From: Tillus elongatus
Taxonomy: Eukaryota > Arthropoda > Insecta > Coleoptera > Cleridae
Reading direction: 5' to 3'
NCBI GenBank assembly: GCA_964006375.1
Contig: OZ023270.1
Span: 52,123,120-52,187,119 of the forward strand
Length of the DNA: 64,000 bases
The notes under the pieces are model-generated. The model did no database searches, was not told the DNA's origin, and saw only the letters and a program-made list of their open reading frames with translations. Shown here one piece after another: positions 1-11,681 of this stretch (the first letter of the stretch is position 1; every line of letters begins with the position of its first letter). The position numbers and the translations under genes are program-made.

Positions 1-1
1 G

Positions 2-436
2 GACAACGTTGTTGCCGATACCCTTTCGCGAATTCCGACTCAAGAAATTAACGCTATTGAAGATGACTCCTTAGACCTTATGTCACTACTAAATAACGCC
101 GAAGATTTGCAAGAACTTACCGACGAAGATTTACAAAGTCTTGGCATAGAATTACCCATTTCGAGAGATCCCGAAACAGATGCTACCGTGCACTCTTCTC
201 AGGAACACCCTGTAAGTGTTATACCATTGACAGAAAAACCACTTAACGTTTACTCGCACCAAGTTATTTTCAAATATGGTCAAAAACACTCTATACAAAA
301 ACAGAAGATATTTAAAACTAAGAAAAGAACGATTGTTCATATTTTACAGAAACAAAAACGTCGTGAAATAGAACGCTTTATGAAAGATTATCTTAACCCT
401 AACGCTCTTACTGCATTTTATTTTTTGAATGAATAA
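2..436 (+). pseudogene. Gypsy pol: end of RNase H and linker to integrase
   Basis: The frame is open from base 2 and begins with a D-N-V-V-A-D-T-L-S-R-like string, which in Gypsy polyproteins marks the end of RNase H, where the last catalytic Asp lies. An acidic then basic linker follows. The frame ends at a TAA (434-436), and the integrase resumes immediately downstream in the same frame. I therefore read the stop as a nonsense mutation in one polyprotein rather than a gene boundary. The protein would be cut from Pol and act in reverse transcription in the cytoplasmic particle. Confidence 0.7.
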
Positions 437-439
437 TTA

Positions 440-1588
440 ATGTTAGAAACTATAAATTACGTAAGAAACAATCTAAACTCCTCGATTAAATTAGTAAGGT
501 GTGATAAAATGCTTAAAGACATAGAAAACCATTTAGATCAACAAGCGCTTATCAGAGATTATCATAAGTCGAATCATAATGGCGTTAACGAAACGTTTAA
601 TCACTTAAGAAACGAATATTATTGGCCCAAGATGAAAGATCACATAAACAATATTATTAATAAATGTGAAACTTGTTTAAAAGGTAAATATGAACGAAAT
701 CCGTATAAGGTTCCTTTTCAAGGCCCTTTGGTTGCCAAAAGACCCTTTGAGGTCATACATATTGATACCTTTTCTTTTAATAATTATAAGTTCCTTACGA
801 TTATTGATCTTTTTAGCAAATATGCGCAAGCATATTTTATAAAAGACGGAACCGGTCTTACTATAGTTAAAAAGTTAAGACACTATTTTACGCACCATAA
901 TTGTGCTTTAAGGGAAGTTTGCGACCCCGGTAAGGAATTCGATAATAATGTACTAAAAGAATACCTAAAGACCTTTAAAATACAGCTACAAGTTACGTCC
1001 CCTCAGAATCCAAATTCAAATTCACCCATCGAGAGATTTCACTCAACACTCATCGAGAAAGTAAGATGTTTATTAATAGATAATCCTAAAGAAGATATTT
1101 TAGAACTAGTAACTACCGCACTTATAATTTATAATCAATCAATACACTCCACAACAGGCTATACACCTTTTCACCTCCTATATGGACCCTTTGATAAATT
1201 AGATCCTATAGATCCCACAGCTACAGTTTATGAGGAATATAATTCCAAAAGACTTAAAGAAATCATCCCCTTTTATGATCAGATATATAAGAAAACTAAA
1301 GAAAAATTAAGCAAAAATTTAGAAAAATTAAATGAAGCGCGAGAAAATGTACCCATTATAAATGAAGAAAAACTAGCTATAAAAACTCCTCGAGTGAAAA
1401 AACTAGATTCCCCTTACAAAATTCACAAAAATGTAAAACAAAAGGGTATTAAAATTAGTCTACCCCTTAGCAGAAAGAAACAAGCACACGTTAGTAATGT
1501 AAAACGAGTAAGAAAAAAAATTGTGTTTCAGAACGATACTAGCGCTCCTGGTACGTCCGATCCCGGCCCTTCAAATTCATCCCGCTAA
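440..1588 (+). CDS. Gypsy integrase (pol C-terminus)
   Basis: This encodes 382 residues of retroviral-type integrase. The zinc-binding HHCC module is visible (His 42, His 46, Cys 76, Cys 79). The catalytic triad is present as Asp 109 (in HIDTF), Asp 162 (in CDPGKEF) and Glu 198 (in SPIERFH). There are 35 residues between the second Asp and the Glu, the DDx35E spacing usual for the family. The C-terminus is lysine-rich. The annotated start is only the first ATG after the nonsense codon; in the intact polyprotein the frame would continue from upstream. The 3' end overlaps the env-like frame by about 70 bases, typical of compact retroelements. The enzyme inserts the cDNA copy into chromosomes. 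Confidence 0.85.
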   Translation: MLETINYVRNNLNSSIKLVRCDKMLKDIENHLDQQALIRDYHKSNHNGVNETFNHLRNEYYWPKMKDHINNIINKCETCLKGKYERNPYKVPFQGPLVAKRPFEVIHIDTFSFNNYKFLTIIDLFSKYAQAYFIKDGTGLTIVKKLRHYFTHHNCALREVCDPGKEFDNNVLKEYLKTFKIQLQVTSPQNPNSNSPIERFHSTLIEKVRCLLIDNPKEDILELVTTALIIYNQSIHSTTGYTPFHLLYGPFDKLDPIDPTATVYEEYNSKRLKEIIPFYDQIYKKTKEKLSKNLEKLNEARENVPIINEEKLAIKTPRVKKLDSPYKIHKNVKQKGIKISLPLSRKKQAHVSNVKRVRKKIVFQNDTSAPGTSDPGPSNSSR

Positions 1589-2684
1589 AACTAATGGATA
1601 TTTTAAAGACCCGATAGGTGTCGCTAAAATAATCAATCATTTTCATCGAATCTATTTTTATTTCAACCTTACTTTATTGGAAGAAAATTATCAAAATTGT
1701 ATCAGAAATAGAGAATTGCTTAGTAAACATTCTTACCCCTATCAACAAATAATCAATAAGCAAATAAACGATATCGAAAATGAACTTTCTAAATTAACTC
1801 ACTCTCGTAACAACAGAGGTCTAAATAACGGTCTAGGATCTGTTATCAAAACAATAACAGGTGATCTCGATCAGGACGATCTCAAAGAAATTAACAAAAA
1901 TTTAGATTTGTTATTTTCAAATCAAAATGGACTTATGTCACAAGTTTCCGACTTGGTATCTTTTGCTTCTCTAATAACTGATAGATTTGAACATGAACAA
2001 GACGTGATCAATAAAAACCTTGATCTCATTAAACAATCTTTTAAAGAGCTTAAGGAGTTTCAACATCAGATAGGTTTATACAGCTTCCAAAAATCTCTAA
2101 ACGATAATCTTTTAGAGCACATAAAAATCCTTCAGAGAACAATTAGTCTTGCTTTTAATGGCCTTACTAATATAGAGATTTTCACTTCTCGCGATTTAAC
2201 CCACATAAGTGACCATTTAAAACTAATCTATAGCAATGCTGAACTGATAAGCTTTGACCGCAATCACATATTTAAAATTTTAGAATTTACTCAACTTAAT
2301 TTAATTGCATTTAGGGACACTATTGTATGTCAATTAAAAATCCCGATTTTACATCCGACCTCTGGCTCCTATTACCACATTATACCTGTCCCTTACCAAA
2401 ATACCCTTGTTGTACCTCCGAGCTCTTATTACTTAGAGACTCCCGATAAGAACTTGTGGACCAAAGAACACTGCCCTAGAATTAAAGGAGCTATAATATG
2501 CAAAGATGAATTCTTCGAAGAAGACTGTTTCCTGAACCAGCTCAAGAACTGCACCCTTGCCAAAGTAATCAACCAATTTTCATACTCAGTGCAGCTCTAC
2601 AATGGCAACGTCCTGGCAATAACCAATCAACCTCAAGAGTTCACAGAACAGTGCCCACAAAGTTTGAAAAGACATCGTTTATAA
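1521..2684 (+). pseudogene. Errantivirus-like envelope protein, N-terminal and central part
   Basis: This is a 387-residue frame overlapping the end of pol in another phase. It has heptad-rich helices and, near residue 98, an RGLNNGLG segment followed by IKTITGDLD. Errantivirus Env and the related baculovirus F proteins carry a similar motif at the start of the fusion region. A cysteine-rich portion follows. The frame ends at a TAA (2682-2684), and the same frame continues beyond it with a membrane anchor, so the protein as encoded is truncated. Initiation may normally depend on a spliced subgenomic message; the ATG at 1521 is only the first in frame. Family assignment is from motifs, not alignment. 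Confidence 0.7.
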
Positions 2685-2693
2685 GAAACCAGC

Positions 2694-3077
2694 GTGCTAA
2701 CTGCCGTAGCCGAATGCAGAATAATAATCAATGGAAATACCTATGAAGACACCCATCAAAATATAACCTGGGAACAAGAAACATTGATTCCCCTCGATAA
2801 ATCAATAGCGACGATCCAATATAGACCAATACATCTCAAGGATAACGTCAAGCTAAAACAACATCTTCATAAGATTCACTCTACCCGTATACACCCACTG
2901 ATACACAGCACCCATATAGGAATAACCATCTTTATTATTTTGTTTCTTGTGATAATAGCAATAATAGGTTACAGAAGAAGAAGCAGTTTACCAAAAATCA
3001 AGCATAATCGAAAGAACGAGGGCGTTCTTGTATCTGATGATGGAGGAGTTAAGTTAGAACGAAACCCTTTGGCCTAG
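2694..3077 (+). pseudogene. Envelope-like C-terminus with membrane anchor
   Basis: This 127-residue segment is in frame with the preceding env-like region but separated from it by one stop codon. A strongly hydrophobic span of about 20 residues (IGITIFIILFLVIIAIIG) around residues 76-93 is followed by a basic RRR cluster, as in a single-pass viral glycoprotein with a short cytoplasmic tail. The last codons run into the presumed 3' LTR, which is also common in errantiviruses. Without the upstream part this fragment has no function on its own. Confidence 0.65.
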
Positions 3078-3368
3078 TCGACCCCAAGCAGCCGTTAGAC
3101 GAAAAGTGTAACATCAACATATCAAGTTACTTCGCATGTGATAGTGTTTCTACACAGCACGGAGTGTGTGATCTTGCAAGAGACGTTATAATCATTATTA
3201 CGGAAACATTAGACGTGTTCACTGTAATCTTCATTCGCTCCTGTAATTTATACAACACTTGTAAAATTCAGAGCATTTATATTATTATAAGTAATTAGTT
3301 ATTGAATGTAGTTTGCCTGTCTGTTTATATCTTAAATAAAACCTTTTTTAAAAGATTCCAATAAAATT
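3047..3368 (+). repeat. Probable 3' LTR of the errantivirus-like element
   Basis: A purine-rich tract (GATGGAGG) ends at 3046. Sequence starting AGTTA follows, which is the usual first five bases of errantivirus LTRs. The block ends near AATT at 3365-3368, just before a (TA)n run. It contains AATAAA-type polyadenylation signals near 3335 and 3360. Limits are inferred because the 5' LTR is outside the window. Confidence 0.55.
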
Positions 3369-3377
3369 GGAATACGT

Positions 3378-3512
<135 letters not shown>

Positions 3513-3566
3513 GGTGTTTGTGTACGTTTGCGTGTGTGTAAAAAAATACTTCTATTTTTCACCTAC

Positions 3567-3974
3567 CTTTAGCAACTGGCTGATCTCCTTTAAATTCAAT
3601 TTCAACACCTGACCTCTGATTAGTCACTACAGTCTTTTGGTAAATACCGTTACTAGCTTCTTCCAACACGGTGAACATGTTAGCTACTCTTGCAGTGTGC
3701 CCAGCCAGCTCTACTATATCCTTGTAACTAGACATTAATCTTTCCACTGCATTGGATCCAGTAATAAGCAGATTTTTCGCTGTAGTAAAGTAATGTGTCC
3801 TCTCTGAAACTGAGTCATCAGGGTCACTATTGTCTTTCTCCTCTTTAGCCGTAGAGGGCAAGGCTGCCGATACATCTGTTGGAGCTAATGCGAAGATAAA
3901 TGATTTGTTTGGTTTCTTTGATAGTATTTGTGGAGATGTCGCAAGCAGAATTGGAAGTGATACTACGATCATAC
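3567..3974 (-). CDS. ABCD: ABCD-type peroxisomal half transporter, exon 2
   Basis: This exon carries the end of the membrane domain. It opens with a hydrophobic [11 protein letters not shown] segment and contains [15 protein letters not shown] and [20 protein letters not shown], which closely match the region before the ATPase domain of ABCD1/ABCD2. The acceptor is a TTTTTAG at 3980-3975 and the donor is GTAGGT at 3566-3561, on the minus strand. Both junctions split a codon after its first base. Joining to exon 1 gives WSGTG then MIVV, colinear with the human sequence around WSASG-LLMV. The 408-nt length keeps frame. Walker A, signature and Walker B must lie in later exons left of the window. 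Confidence 0.9.
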
Positions 3975-4018
3975 CTAAAAATACAGCAAATATAAAAAAC
4001 TGTTATTTTTTGTCTTTC

Positions 4019-4021
<3 letters not shown>

Positions 4022-4090
<69 letters not shown>
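4022..4090. repeat. (TA)n microsatellite just upstream of ABCD exon 2
   Basis: About 34 TA units, starting roughly 45 bases upstream (gene sense) of the exon 2 acceptor. No Helentron-like flanks are recognised next to it. Because of its position, length changes here could affect branch point or acceptor use. Confidence 0.9.
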
Positions 4091-4096
<6 letters not shown>

Positions 4097-4430
4097 GACA
4101 ATTCTCTTAAACTAATGTGTTTGACAACAAAACACTTACATCTTACAAATATATTAATTAGGGTCAGTTAGTAACGTAGATGGGAATACAGAAGGTGTTT
4201 TAAAAATGTCTGTCAAAATTTCTAGGACGTATAGTACACCAAAAAACACCTTGTATATATAAAAATAAAGGTAGAAGAGTGATTCACCAACAGCTGGAAG
4301 AGTGTTGTAAGGCAAATACGACACACAGAAGGTACAATGCCTAAGAACACCAAGCAGCATGCACTGAAAAGGTTGTCTACCCACATCGATTAGGAAAGTG
4401 AGATTCCCTAAAAAAATACATAATATGTAT
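4091..4430. other. Unassigned intron sequence
   Basis: AT-rich sequence with no recognised domain. Short open frames here show no family motif, and I see no terminal repeats. Confidence 0.5.
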
Positions 4431-5122
<692 letters not shown>

Positions 5123-5751
5123 TTTATTTAGTAACCCGGTGTATTCAAGTATCTTCAGTTTCAAGAAATCCATACCCCGCTTTTTAAAAAGTTGTAAATA
5201 TTGCTGAGATTCCCATTAGAATGTTAGATTTTTCAAAATAAGAAAAACTTTACTTATCGCTAACCTCACCTACAACGTGTACAAAGGTGAAATAAATTAA
5301 AATCATATATCTAAACTTTTGGAAGAAAGTGTAAAATTACCAACCTAGGTATTATAAAATCACGTTATCAAGTTCTGATGTGCAATGAAAATTAATTATA
5401 AATTGTCTTAAATTAATTATTCATACTTTATGGTACACACTTAAAGTTTATTTTCAACATTATTATCAGTTGCAAAGTACCTACTACCACTGTTTTCGGC
5501 ACATTGACACTGAGTCAGCTTTGAATACACTGCAGATTTTACATTGGGGGCATTGTTTTATAATTACCACAAATTCGATGCCAAACACAGCGACTTATGC
5601 AAATTAAAAGTTGCAATATAAGTGAGTGTAAAACACATTATACATTTAGGATGCAAATATAAATATGCGATAATTTTAGATGTGCGTTGTTGAAAATACA
5701 AAATTGTTAATTTAATTGTTGTTTAGAAATTGTTATACCCTATATATTTAT
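5123..5751. other. Unassigned AT-rich sequence
   Basis: No coding motif, terminal repeat or tandem structure recognised between two Helentron-like copies. Confidence 0.5.
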
Positions 5752-5762
5752 TTATATGTTTG

Positions 5763-5836
<74 letters not shown>

Positions 5837-6375
5837 ATGGATAACTCAAAAAATAATGGGCCGATTTTTATCAAATTTGGTGAGTGCGTTCCTTTTGCAA
5901 ATGGCTTGGATAAGTTCGTTAGCCAGGACAATCAGACCAATTTTTCCGGGAAAATTTTGGGTTTTCTGTCGGATTTTTTTAAATCTCCGGATATAACATA
6001 GCTATGGCAACCAAATTTGGTACGCAAGTTTATATTACAAAAAGTATAATACGTACCAAAATTTAGATCTCCAAGTTAGATTAAGTTTTTTGCAAGGTCA
6101 AGTACCAGGAAAATTACTTTGAACATTTTGTAGTTTTTCTCCTTGAAACGGCAAAGTCGCGATTTTAAACGTCGAAATTGGCAACTCTTTGACAAAGAAC
6201 CTGAAATGAATACGGCTTATGTAGAGAAAATTCGGCAAGAAACAAAACCTTAAAATTCAGCTTCAATTGTTGTTGTCCTTCATTTTACTAAAATAGTTGC
6301 AGAAAATTCATTTAAAATAGACTTTTCCTCTGATGCTTTGGCAGTAGTTTTAATTACAGAGTTTATGCTTTAATA
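5752..6375 (+). mobile_element. HINE body, long-3' variant, missing the 5' block
   Basis: Begins in the (TA)n core (5768-5833) and continues with the GATAACTCAAAAAATAATGG block. It then departs from the short form into a segment with repeated AAAACGTC-like words, AGTCGCGATTT and CTTCATTTTACTAAAAT. The copy at 58674-59590 has the same long tail, which defines a second subfamily. Neither the 5' palindrome nor the 3' hairpin is recognisable. Confidence 0.6.
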
Positions 6376-6385
6376 GTCTAGAATT

Positions 6386-6525
6386 TTTTTCGTAGAAAAG
6401 CGTCGCGCGTGATGAGACAGCGACTTTTGAATTTTGAAAAGATTCCCTCTAATGAGCGCGAATTAGGCCCCCTTGAACCTATATTCAATATTAGCTTCAG
6501 TTTTTATCTGTTTACATATATATGG
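6386..6525 (+). mobile_element. HINE 5' block fragment
   Basis: Contains a degraded start, GCGACTTTTGAATTTTGAAAAGAT, and TGAGCGCGAATTAGGCCCCC, which match the 5' conserved block of the family. It ends in a short TA tract where the mariner-like relic begins. Confidence 0.55.
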
Positions 6526-7109
6526 GGTGAAGCATTTCTACGGTAAAGCTCAATAAGGGGGCACCAAGTATCCTTCTATGTATAAGTATATTTTTTATTT
6601 GAAGAGCTACAAGGTCGGTTAAATTAGAGAAAAGTTGCGTAATTATAAGCCTATTAAAATGTCAGTCAAAAATTGGAAAAAAAATCAGCGGTTCTCCAAA
6701 TATTTGAAAACAACTGAAAACCTGTCAAAACCCAGAATCGTTAGATTTTCGTTATTCCTGAGAATTTTGAAAAAAGTCAATTCCACATATAAACGAACAT
6801 ATTTAACTACATTTTCATCCAATTTATGATTTTTTTTCCTACTAGATTTTGAGTTACCATCACTAGATTTTGAGTTCCCACCACCACCTTTTGTTTTTCT
6901 TATAGCCGCCATATTGGGATTTTAAATGGTTAGATAGAACAAAATTTAAGCAATCCAGCGATATATCATACTTACTACTGTAGTTAATAACAAACCCATA
7001 ATAACATATTTATAATTTTTATCAATCAAACTTATTAGGTGGCTGTTACGTTATAAGGTGACATTTAACGTTTTGTCGCGCTTGACGTATTGTTTATTCC
7101 TACTTTCAT

Positions 7110-7985
7110 TTAAATATCAAGATTATGTCAGGTTACAGTGCAGACGAAAGGTATGATATATTTTGTATCTACATTGCTGGTAGTCGGGATGCCCTAAAAA
7201 GCGCAGAAAAAAATATAAACCATTTTCCCGAAAGATAGCAACCCATTTTTCGCAATTTCCAAAGATTACACAACATGTTTATGAGCACAATTTTTTTCCA
7301 AAGCAAATAAAACAAGAGGTATTAATGAGGTAGCTGAAATAGATGTTCTGGCAGCGATAGAAGTAAATAATCTTGCGTCATCGCGAGAGCTATCTGCAAT
7401 TGCTGGTACAAGTGCAACGACAATTCGTATTTTGTACAAAATTAAATACAAACCGTACCATAAGTGATGTAGTCACACATTAAATGGCGATCAAGACCCT
7501 ATTCGACGCTCTAGTTTTAGTACGTGGTTTTTAAATGAAAAAGAAAATAATGAAAATTTCTCTTGCATAAGCCTTCGGACAGACGAGTATAAATTTACGA
7601 ATTGTGGTATTTTTAATAGACACAACGATGTATTATGGGATCAGGAAAATTCTCATTTAATGCAACAGATTTGACCACAAATAAAATTTGGAGTTAATGT
7701 ATGGTACGGTCTTTTTGATAACCAAGCGCTTGGTCCAATTATTTATAACGAAAATATAAACGGTCAGAGATACTTGAATATTTTTCAAAATCAAATACAA
7801 GATGCATTAGAGCAATTACCACTGCCGCAATTGCCAAAAATCAGATGGTTTCAGCAAGATGGTGCTCCTGCCCACAAGAGCCGGATGGTAAGAGCATATA
7901 AATGGCACAAAGTGTTAATTTATATAGCTAGTTGTTTAGTACTTAAGTTTAAAAGCTATGTACAGGTTCGTAATAAGAATTTTCT
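7110..7985 (+). pseudogene. Mariner-like transposase remnant
   Basis: Broken frames in all three phases preserve a recognisable order. A helix-turn-helix with SSRELSAIAGTSATTIRIL (7375-7440) comes first. A TDEYKF box that would hold the first catalytic Asp follows (about 7580). Then come FGVNVWYGLF and RWFQQDGAPAHKS, with the second Asp in QQDG (about 7860). This is the arrangement of the mariner-like transposases that carry WFQQDGAPPH in insects. The last catalytic region is not recognisable; the remaining 3' part up to the TTAA at 8222 is degraded. Several stops and frameshifts rule out activity. Confidence 0.7.
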
Positions 7986-8505
7986 TGATTAAGGTCGAAA
8001 GAAAGACTAAAATGGTACTAAACCATAAAGCGTGAATGCTGAATTGGGAATAAAAAGGGCTTTCACAATATGATATCAGAAAATGAGGGCCGCATTAAAA
8101 AAAAACAAGTTGATGATGGTCACGCAAAGACGAAACGTGATTCAAAAATTAGTAATGCTACGTTAAGGAAAATGAAAAGTTGCTGTGGAGAAGTGTCATC
8201 GGTATTAGTGTAGGTCAACCATTAACCCTTAACTGGTATGGTTAAAACCTGGGACATAATTGGTAAGATGCGGGTCAAAATGCCGGGTCTTCATTTTCTA
8301 ACGGATTCTTAATATTTTTCTTGTGTATCTGAAGTAGGTTGTTCATTGATGTTTTTCAACTATGTAATACATGACTTATCAAAAATGAAGCATTCAGATA
8401 GATATACGAGAGAGTTTTAATTCAAATTCGTCACGAAAAAAAAAAAAAAAACAATCACTATTGAATGACGCGAAAAATAATATATTCTCAACTGAAGTAG
8501 AAAAG

Positions 8506-8880
8506 TTAGTCAAATGCTTTGTAGGAACCTAAAATTATGAAAAAATGAGCACAAAAATAGAAAAATAAATAAGCAGTGAAAAACACAGCACTTGATTTCA
8601 TCTTTGTCTTTTGCACAATTGTTGCAAACTCTAATCGTACATCCGGCACATATTGGCTTTCTACATTGAGAACAGAGCTGATTAGTTTTTGTGTAACGTG
8701 CATGCTTGATACCAAGATTACAGCTTTATTATTTTTTTTGGAACGTTTGAAACGAGTGATATCTTTTACGAATCCATACTGAGCCGTCCCAACAGAATTT
8801 CGGCGGTTTGCTAAAAATTCTAATGGAATCTCTTTTTGAGACTTTCTCATAGTCCCAATATAAGTCAGCCCTCTACTTTT
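8506..8880 (-). pseudogene. piggyBac transposase, C-terminal part
   Basis: Directly downstream of the Helentron-like insert in gene sense, the frame reads KSRGLTYIGTMRKSQKEIP then EFL, and later SSMH. This matches the segment that follows DNWF in piggyBac transposases. Only about ten residues between the two halves are missing, so the insertion removed or replaced roughly 30 bp. No clear cysteine-rich C-terminal domain is visible; the frame ends in a hydrophobic stretch. Confidence 0.75.
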
Positions 8881-9011
8881 TAGTGAATTTTTATTTAAAA
8901 AAATTCACTAATAGAGAGGTATCGATGGCGAGACTTTGCAAACATTTTTTCAAATGAGCGCGAATTAGGACCCCTAGAACCCATATCCGGGGTCAGTTTG
9001 AATTTTTATAT

Positions 9012-9101
<90 letters not shown>

Positions 9102-10056
9102 ATTCGTCTGATAACTCAAAAAATAATTAACCGATTTCGATGAAACTCGGCAAGTGCCTTTCTTCTATTAATGGCTTGGATGAGTTCGTTGGCCAGGAAA
9201 ATCGGACGGGGTTTTCCGGGAAAATTATAAGTTTTCTTTCAAAAAAAATTTTCCCCGAAAATTTCGATAAAATTTGGTCTACATATTGCTTTGGGAAAGA
9301 CCTAACTATGTGCCAAAATTCAGCTTTCTAGGGTTACAGAAAATTGAGCTATTCAAATTTGAAACATTTATGTTTAAATCATAGATCAAGTATGTGGTTG
9401 CTGTTGGTTAGTCAATGACAGCTGCTATTATTGTCATTGACTCATGAAATTCATTTTTAAGTTTCAGAGAAATGTCAATAATACTGAATTCACTGATTGT
9501 TAATCATTGGCAGCATTTACGATTATATATAACCCTATTGTAATTTATTATCATTTATCACCTCTGTAGTATAATTATTTTTTTCCTTACAACTCGCATC
9601 GTTTTTAGTCAATTGTTGTTATTAATAGTCAATAGTTTCTTCCCGAACACACACGACTTCCATTGACTTCTGCTTCTGCCGCTGTTACAGTCTTTTTAGA
9701 GGTCCAGTTGTAACCACTCATACAGCCAGTGTTAAACACGTGGCTGGGGGACTGACCGAATTCATTCCCAGTTGATCTACTCATATTCTCTGAATATGTT
9801 TGAAGATGTGGTATCTACTTCATTCCAAGTCACTATTAACCGACTATTTATGAAATCAAATAAGTAAATTAAATCGATTGTCATAAAATATGTAGTGTAT
9901 TAAGACTAAGGGAAAAAGAAATAAAACATATATAACTGTGCACATTTTGATTATATTTTAGGGCGGCGCACACCTAGCTCACTAGGAGAAATCGCCACTG
10001 CTTGAAAGAGGTATTGTCTATTAAAGTTCATTTGTAAATAGGTTTAATTGTTATAT

Positions 10057-10153
<97 letters not shown>

Positions 10154-10592
10154 AACTCAAAAAATAATTAACCGATTTCGATGAAACTTGGCAAGTGCCT
10201 TTCTTTTATTAATGGCTTGGATGAGTTCGTTATCCAGAAACATCGGACGGGGTTTTCCGGAAAAATTTTGAGTTTTCTTTCGAAAAAATTTTTTTTCTCC
10301 GAAAGTAACAAAGCTGTTTTAATGAAATTTACTATATATGTTGCCTCAGCCTTACTACGTACCAAAATTCAACTTTCTAAGTTTAGAGAAAATTGAGTTA
10401 TTCAAATTTTAAATTTTCTTCCGAAAAAAATTTTTTTCTCCGAAAATTACCAAGGTATTTTAATGAAATTTGGTGGATATCTTGCCTCAGGAAAGACTTT
10501 ACTACGTATTAAAATTAAACTCTCTAAGTTTATAGAAAATTGAGTTATTTAAATTTGAAGCATTTAATAAAAATTCACTACCATAACGCACT
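8881..10592 (+). mobile_element. Composite HINE inside piggyBac
   Basis: Starts with the TAGTGAATTTTT palindrome at 8881, passes the 5' block, a (TA)n core (9014-9100) and the body. It then includes about 700 bp of unrelated sequence (9356-10055), a second (TA)n core (10060-10151), another body with partly duplicated segments, and the 3' sub-terminal repeat AAAATTCACTACCATAACGCACT. The copy stops at 10592 in the middle of the 3' hairpin. It interrupts the piggyBac transposase frame, which proves its relative age. Confidence 0.7.
9356..10055. other. Unassigned filler inside the composite HINE
   Basis: Carries no coding motif I recognise. It lies between two body copies of the Helentron-like family and may be host sequence captured between two insertions or an older insert. 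Confidence 0.4.
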
Positions 10593-11681
10593 GACGAAAA
10601 CCAGTTGTCTGCCGTAATATTCCTGTTGCCCCTCTCAACTGGTTTCACAAGTCGTAGGACAGCTTGTGTTGGCTTGTAAAATTTCTTGAGTTCTTCTGGC
10701 AACCCAATGCCATCGTTGTTTTTCCCACAATACACATAACCATTATATAAATAATGTGTGGCTACTTCAGATAGAACCATTACCTTTATGCCACACTTGG
10801 CATTCTTGTTTGGCATGCACATTTTATATTTACATCTGCCACGGAATGGAACTAACATCTCATTTATACACAAGAATTCACCTGGTAAGAAACTGCTGGG
10901 AATTTTTTAAAAGTTCTGTGAAGAAAAAAGAAATTGCAGCCATTGGATCTGCAACAGATCTTTCGTGTCTATCGCTGCCATCGTCCAATCTCAAACAGGA
11001 CAGCAAGAACAAGAACCGCTTCACTGGCATTGTTGCACGACATATATCACGACCAGTTCCGTCTGTAGAAAATAAAGAAGTAGCGTCTTCGTGACCAGAT
11101 TTGAACGCTCCAGTGAAGTATAATAATCCAATAAAAGATTCTAGTTTGACTATGTCTAGATCTTGCACAATATATTGATTTTCTGAGGAGTAGTTTGGCC
11201 TCGTAACTTGGATTTTAGTGTTGGTATGCATGAGCAATTCACTGAGCATTTACTCTGTGAAGATGCAGTTCCAGAAGCATTTTTCATCAGCATCTTCTGG
11301 TAACAAACCTGCTTTACCAATACAGCCTGAACATTTTTAACAAGATTGTGAGCTGGTGTTTGAACACATCTAGTGGGAGCAGTTTTGGACCACTTGAATT
11401 TATTTCCCTTCCCATAAAAAGATTTTTTGCTTACGGTTGCATCTCTTTCTTCATCAGTATATATTGTATCATCCTCCGGTTCTTCCAAAAGTAACTCGTC
11501 TTCCGTATCAGACATATCACTCATGCTGTTATGCTCATTCTCTTCATAATCTCCTTCTGATGGGTTACTTTCCGAGGGCACATCAGCTCTGTCTAATTCC
11601 TCAAGCCACTCTGTCACTACTTCATCAAAACGAGGTCATTCAATTTGATTTTGTCCACACTTGATGAGGATCCACTAGCCA
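10593..11681 (-). pseudogene. piggyBac transposase, N-terminal and central part
   Basis: A candidate start is the ATG at 11681 (MASGSSSSVDK), followed by a frameshift near 11620 and an acidic N-terminal region (EENEHNSMSDMSDTEDE). The core then shows FIGLLYFTGAFKSG, SFFFTELLKNSQQF, EMLVPFRGR and ITADNWFSS. In active transposases the Asp of the DEQ-type motif before PFRGR is catalytic; here that position reads INE, an Asp to Asn change. The Asp of DNWF is kept. The frame is cut at 10593 by the Helentron-like insert, and the remainder lies at 8506-8880. Stops and frameshifts indicate a dead copy. Confidence 0.8.

Larger units (their letters stand above)
1..3368 (+). mobile_element. Errantivirus-like Ty3/Gypsy element, 3' portion
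   Basis: The element runs in from the left edge. It shows the order RNase H tail, integrase, envelope-like gene, LTR, which is the order of insect errantiviruses. It lies on the plus strand, antisense to the host ABCD gene, and sits left of ABCD exon 2, so it is inferred to occupy the following ABCD intron. Each long frame is broken by one in-frame TAA (434-436 in pol, 2682-2684 in env), which marks the copy as decayed although the frames are otherwise long. The 5' LTR, gag, protease and reverse transcriptase lie outside the window, so target duplications cannot be tested. Confidence 0.85.

Noticed and set aside
7266..7451. Minus-strand frame over the mariner helix-turn-helix
   Set aside because: It is the shadow of the recognisable plus-strand transposase remnant.
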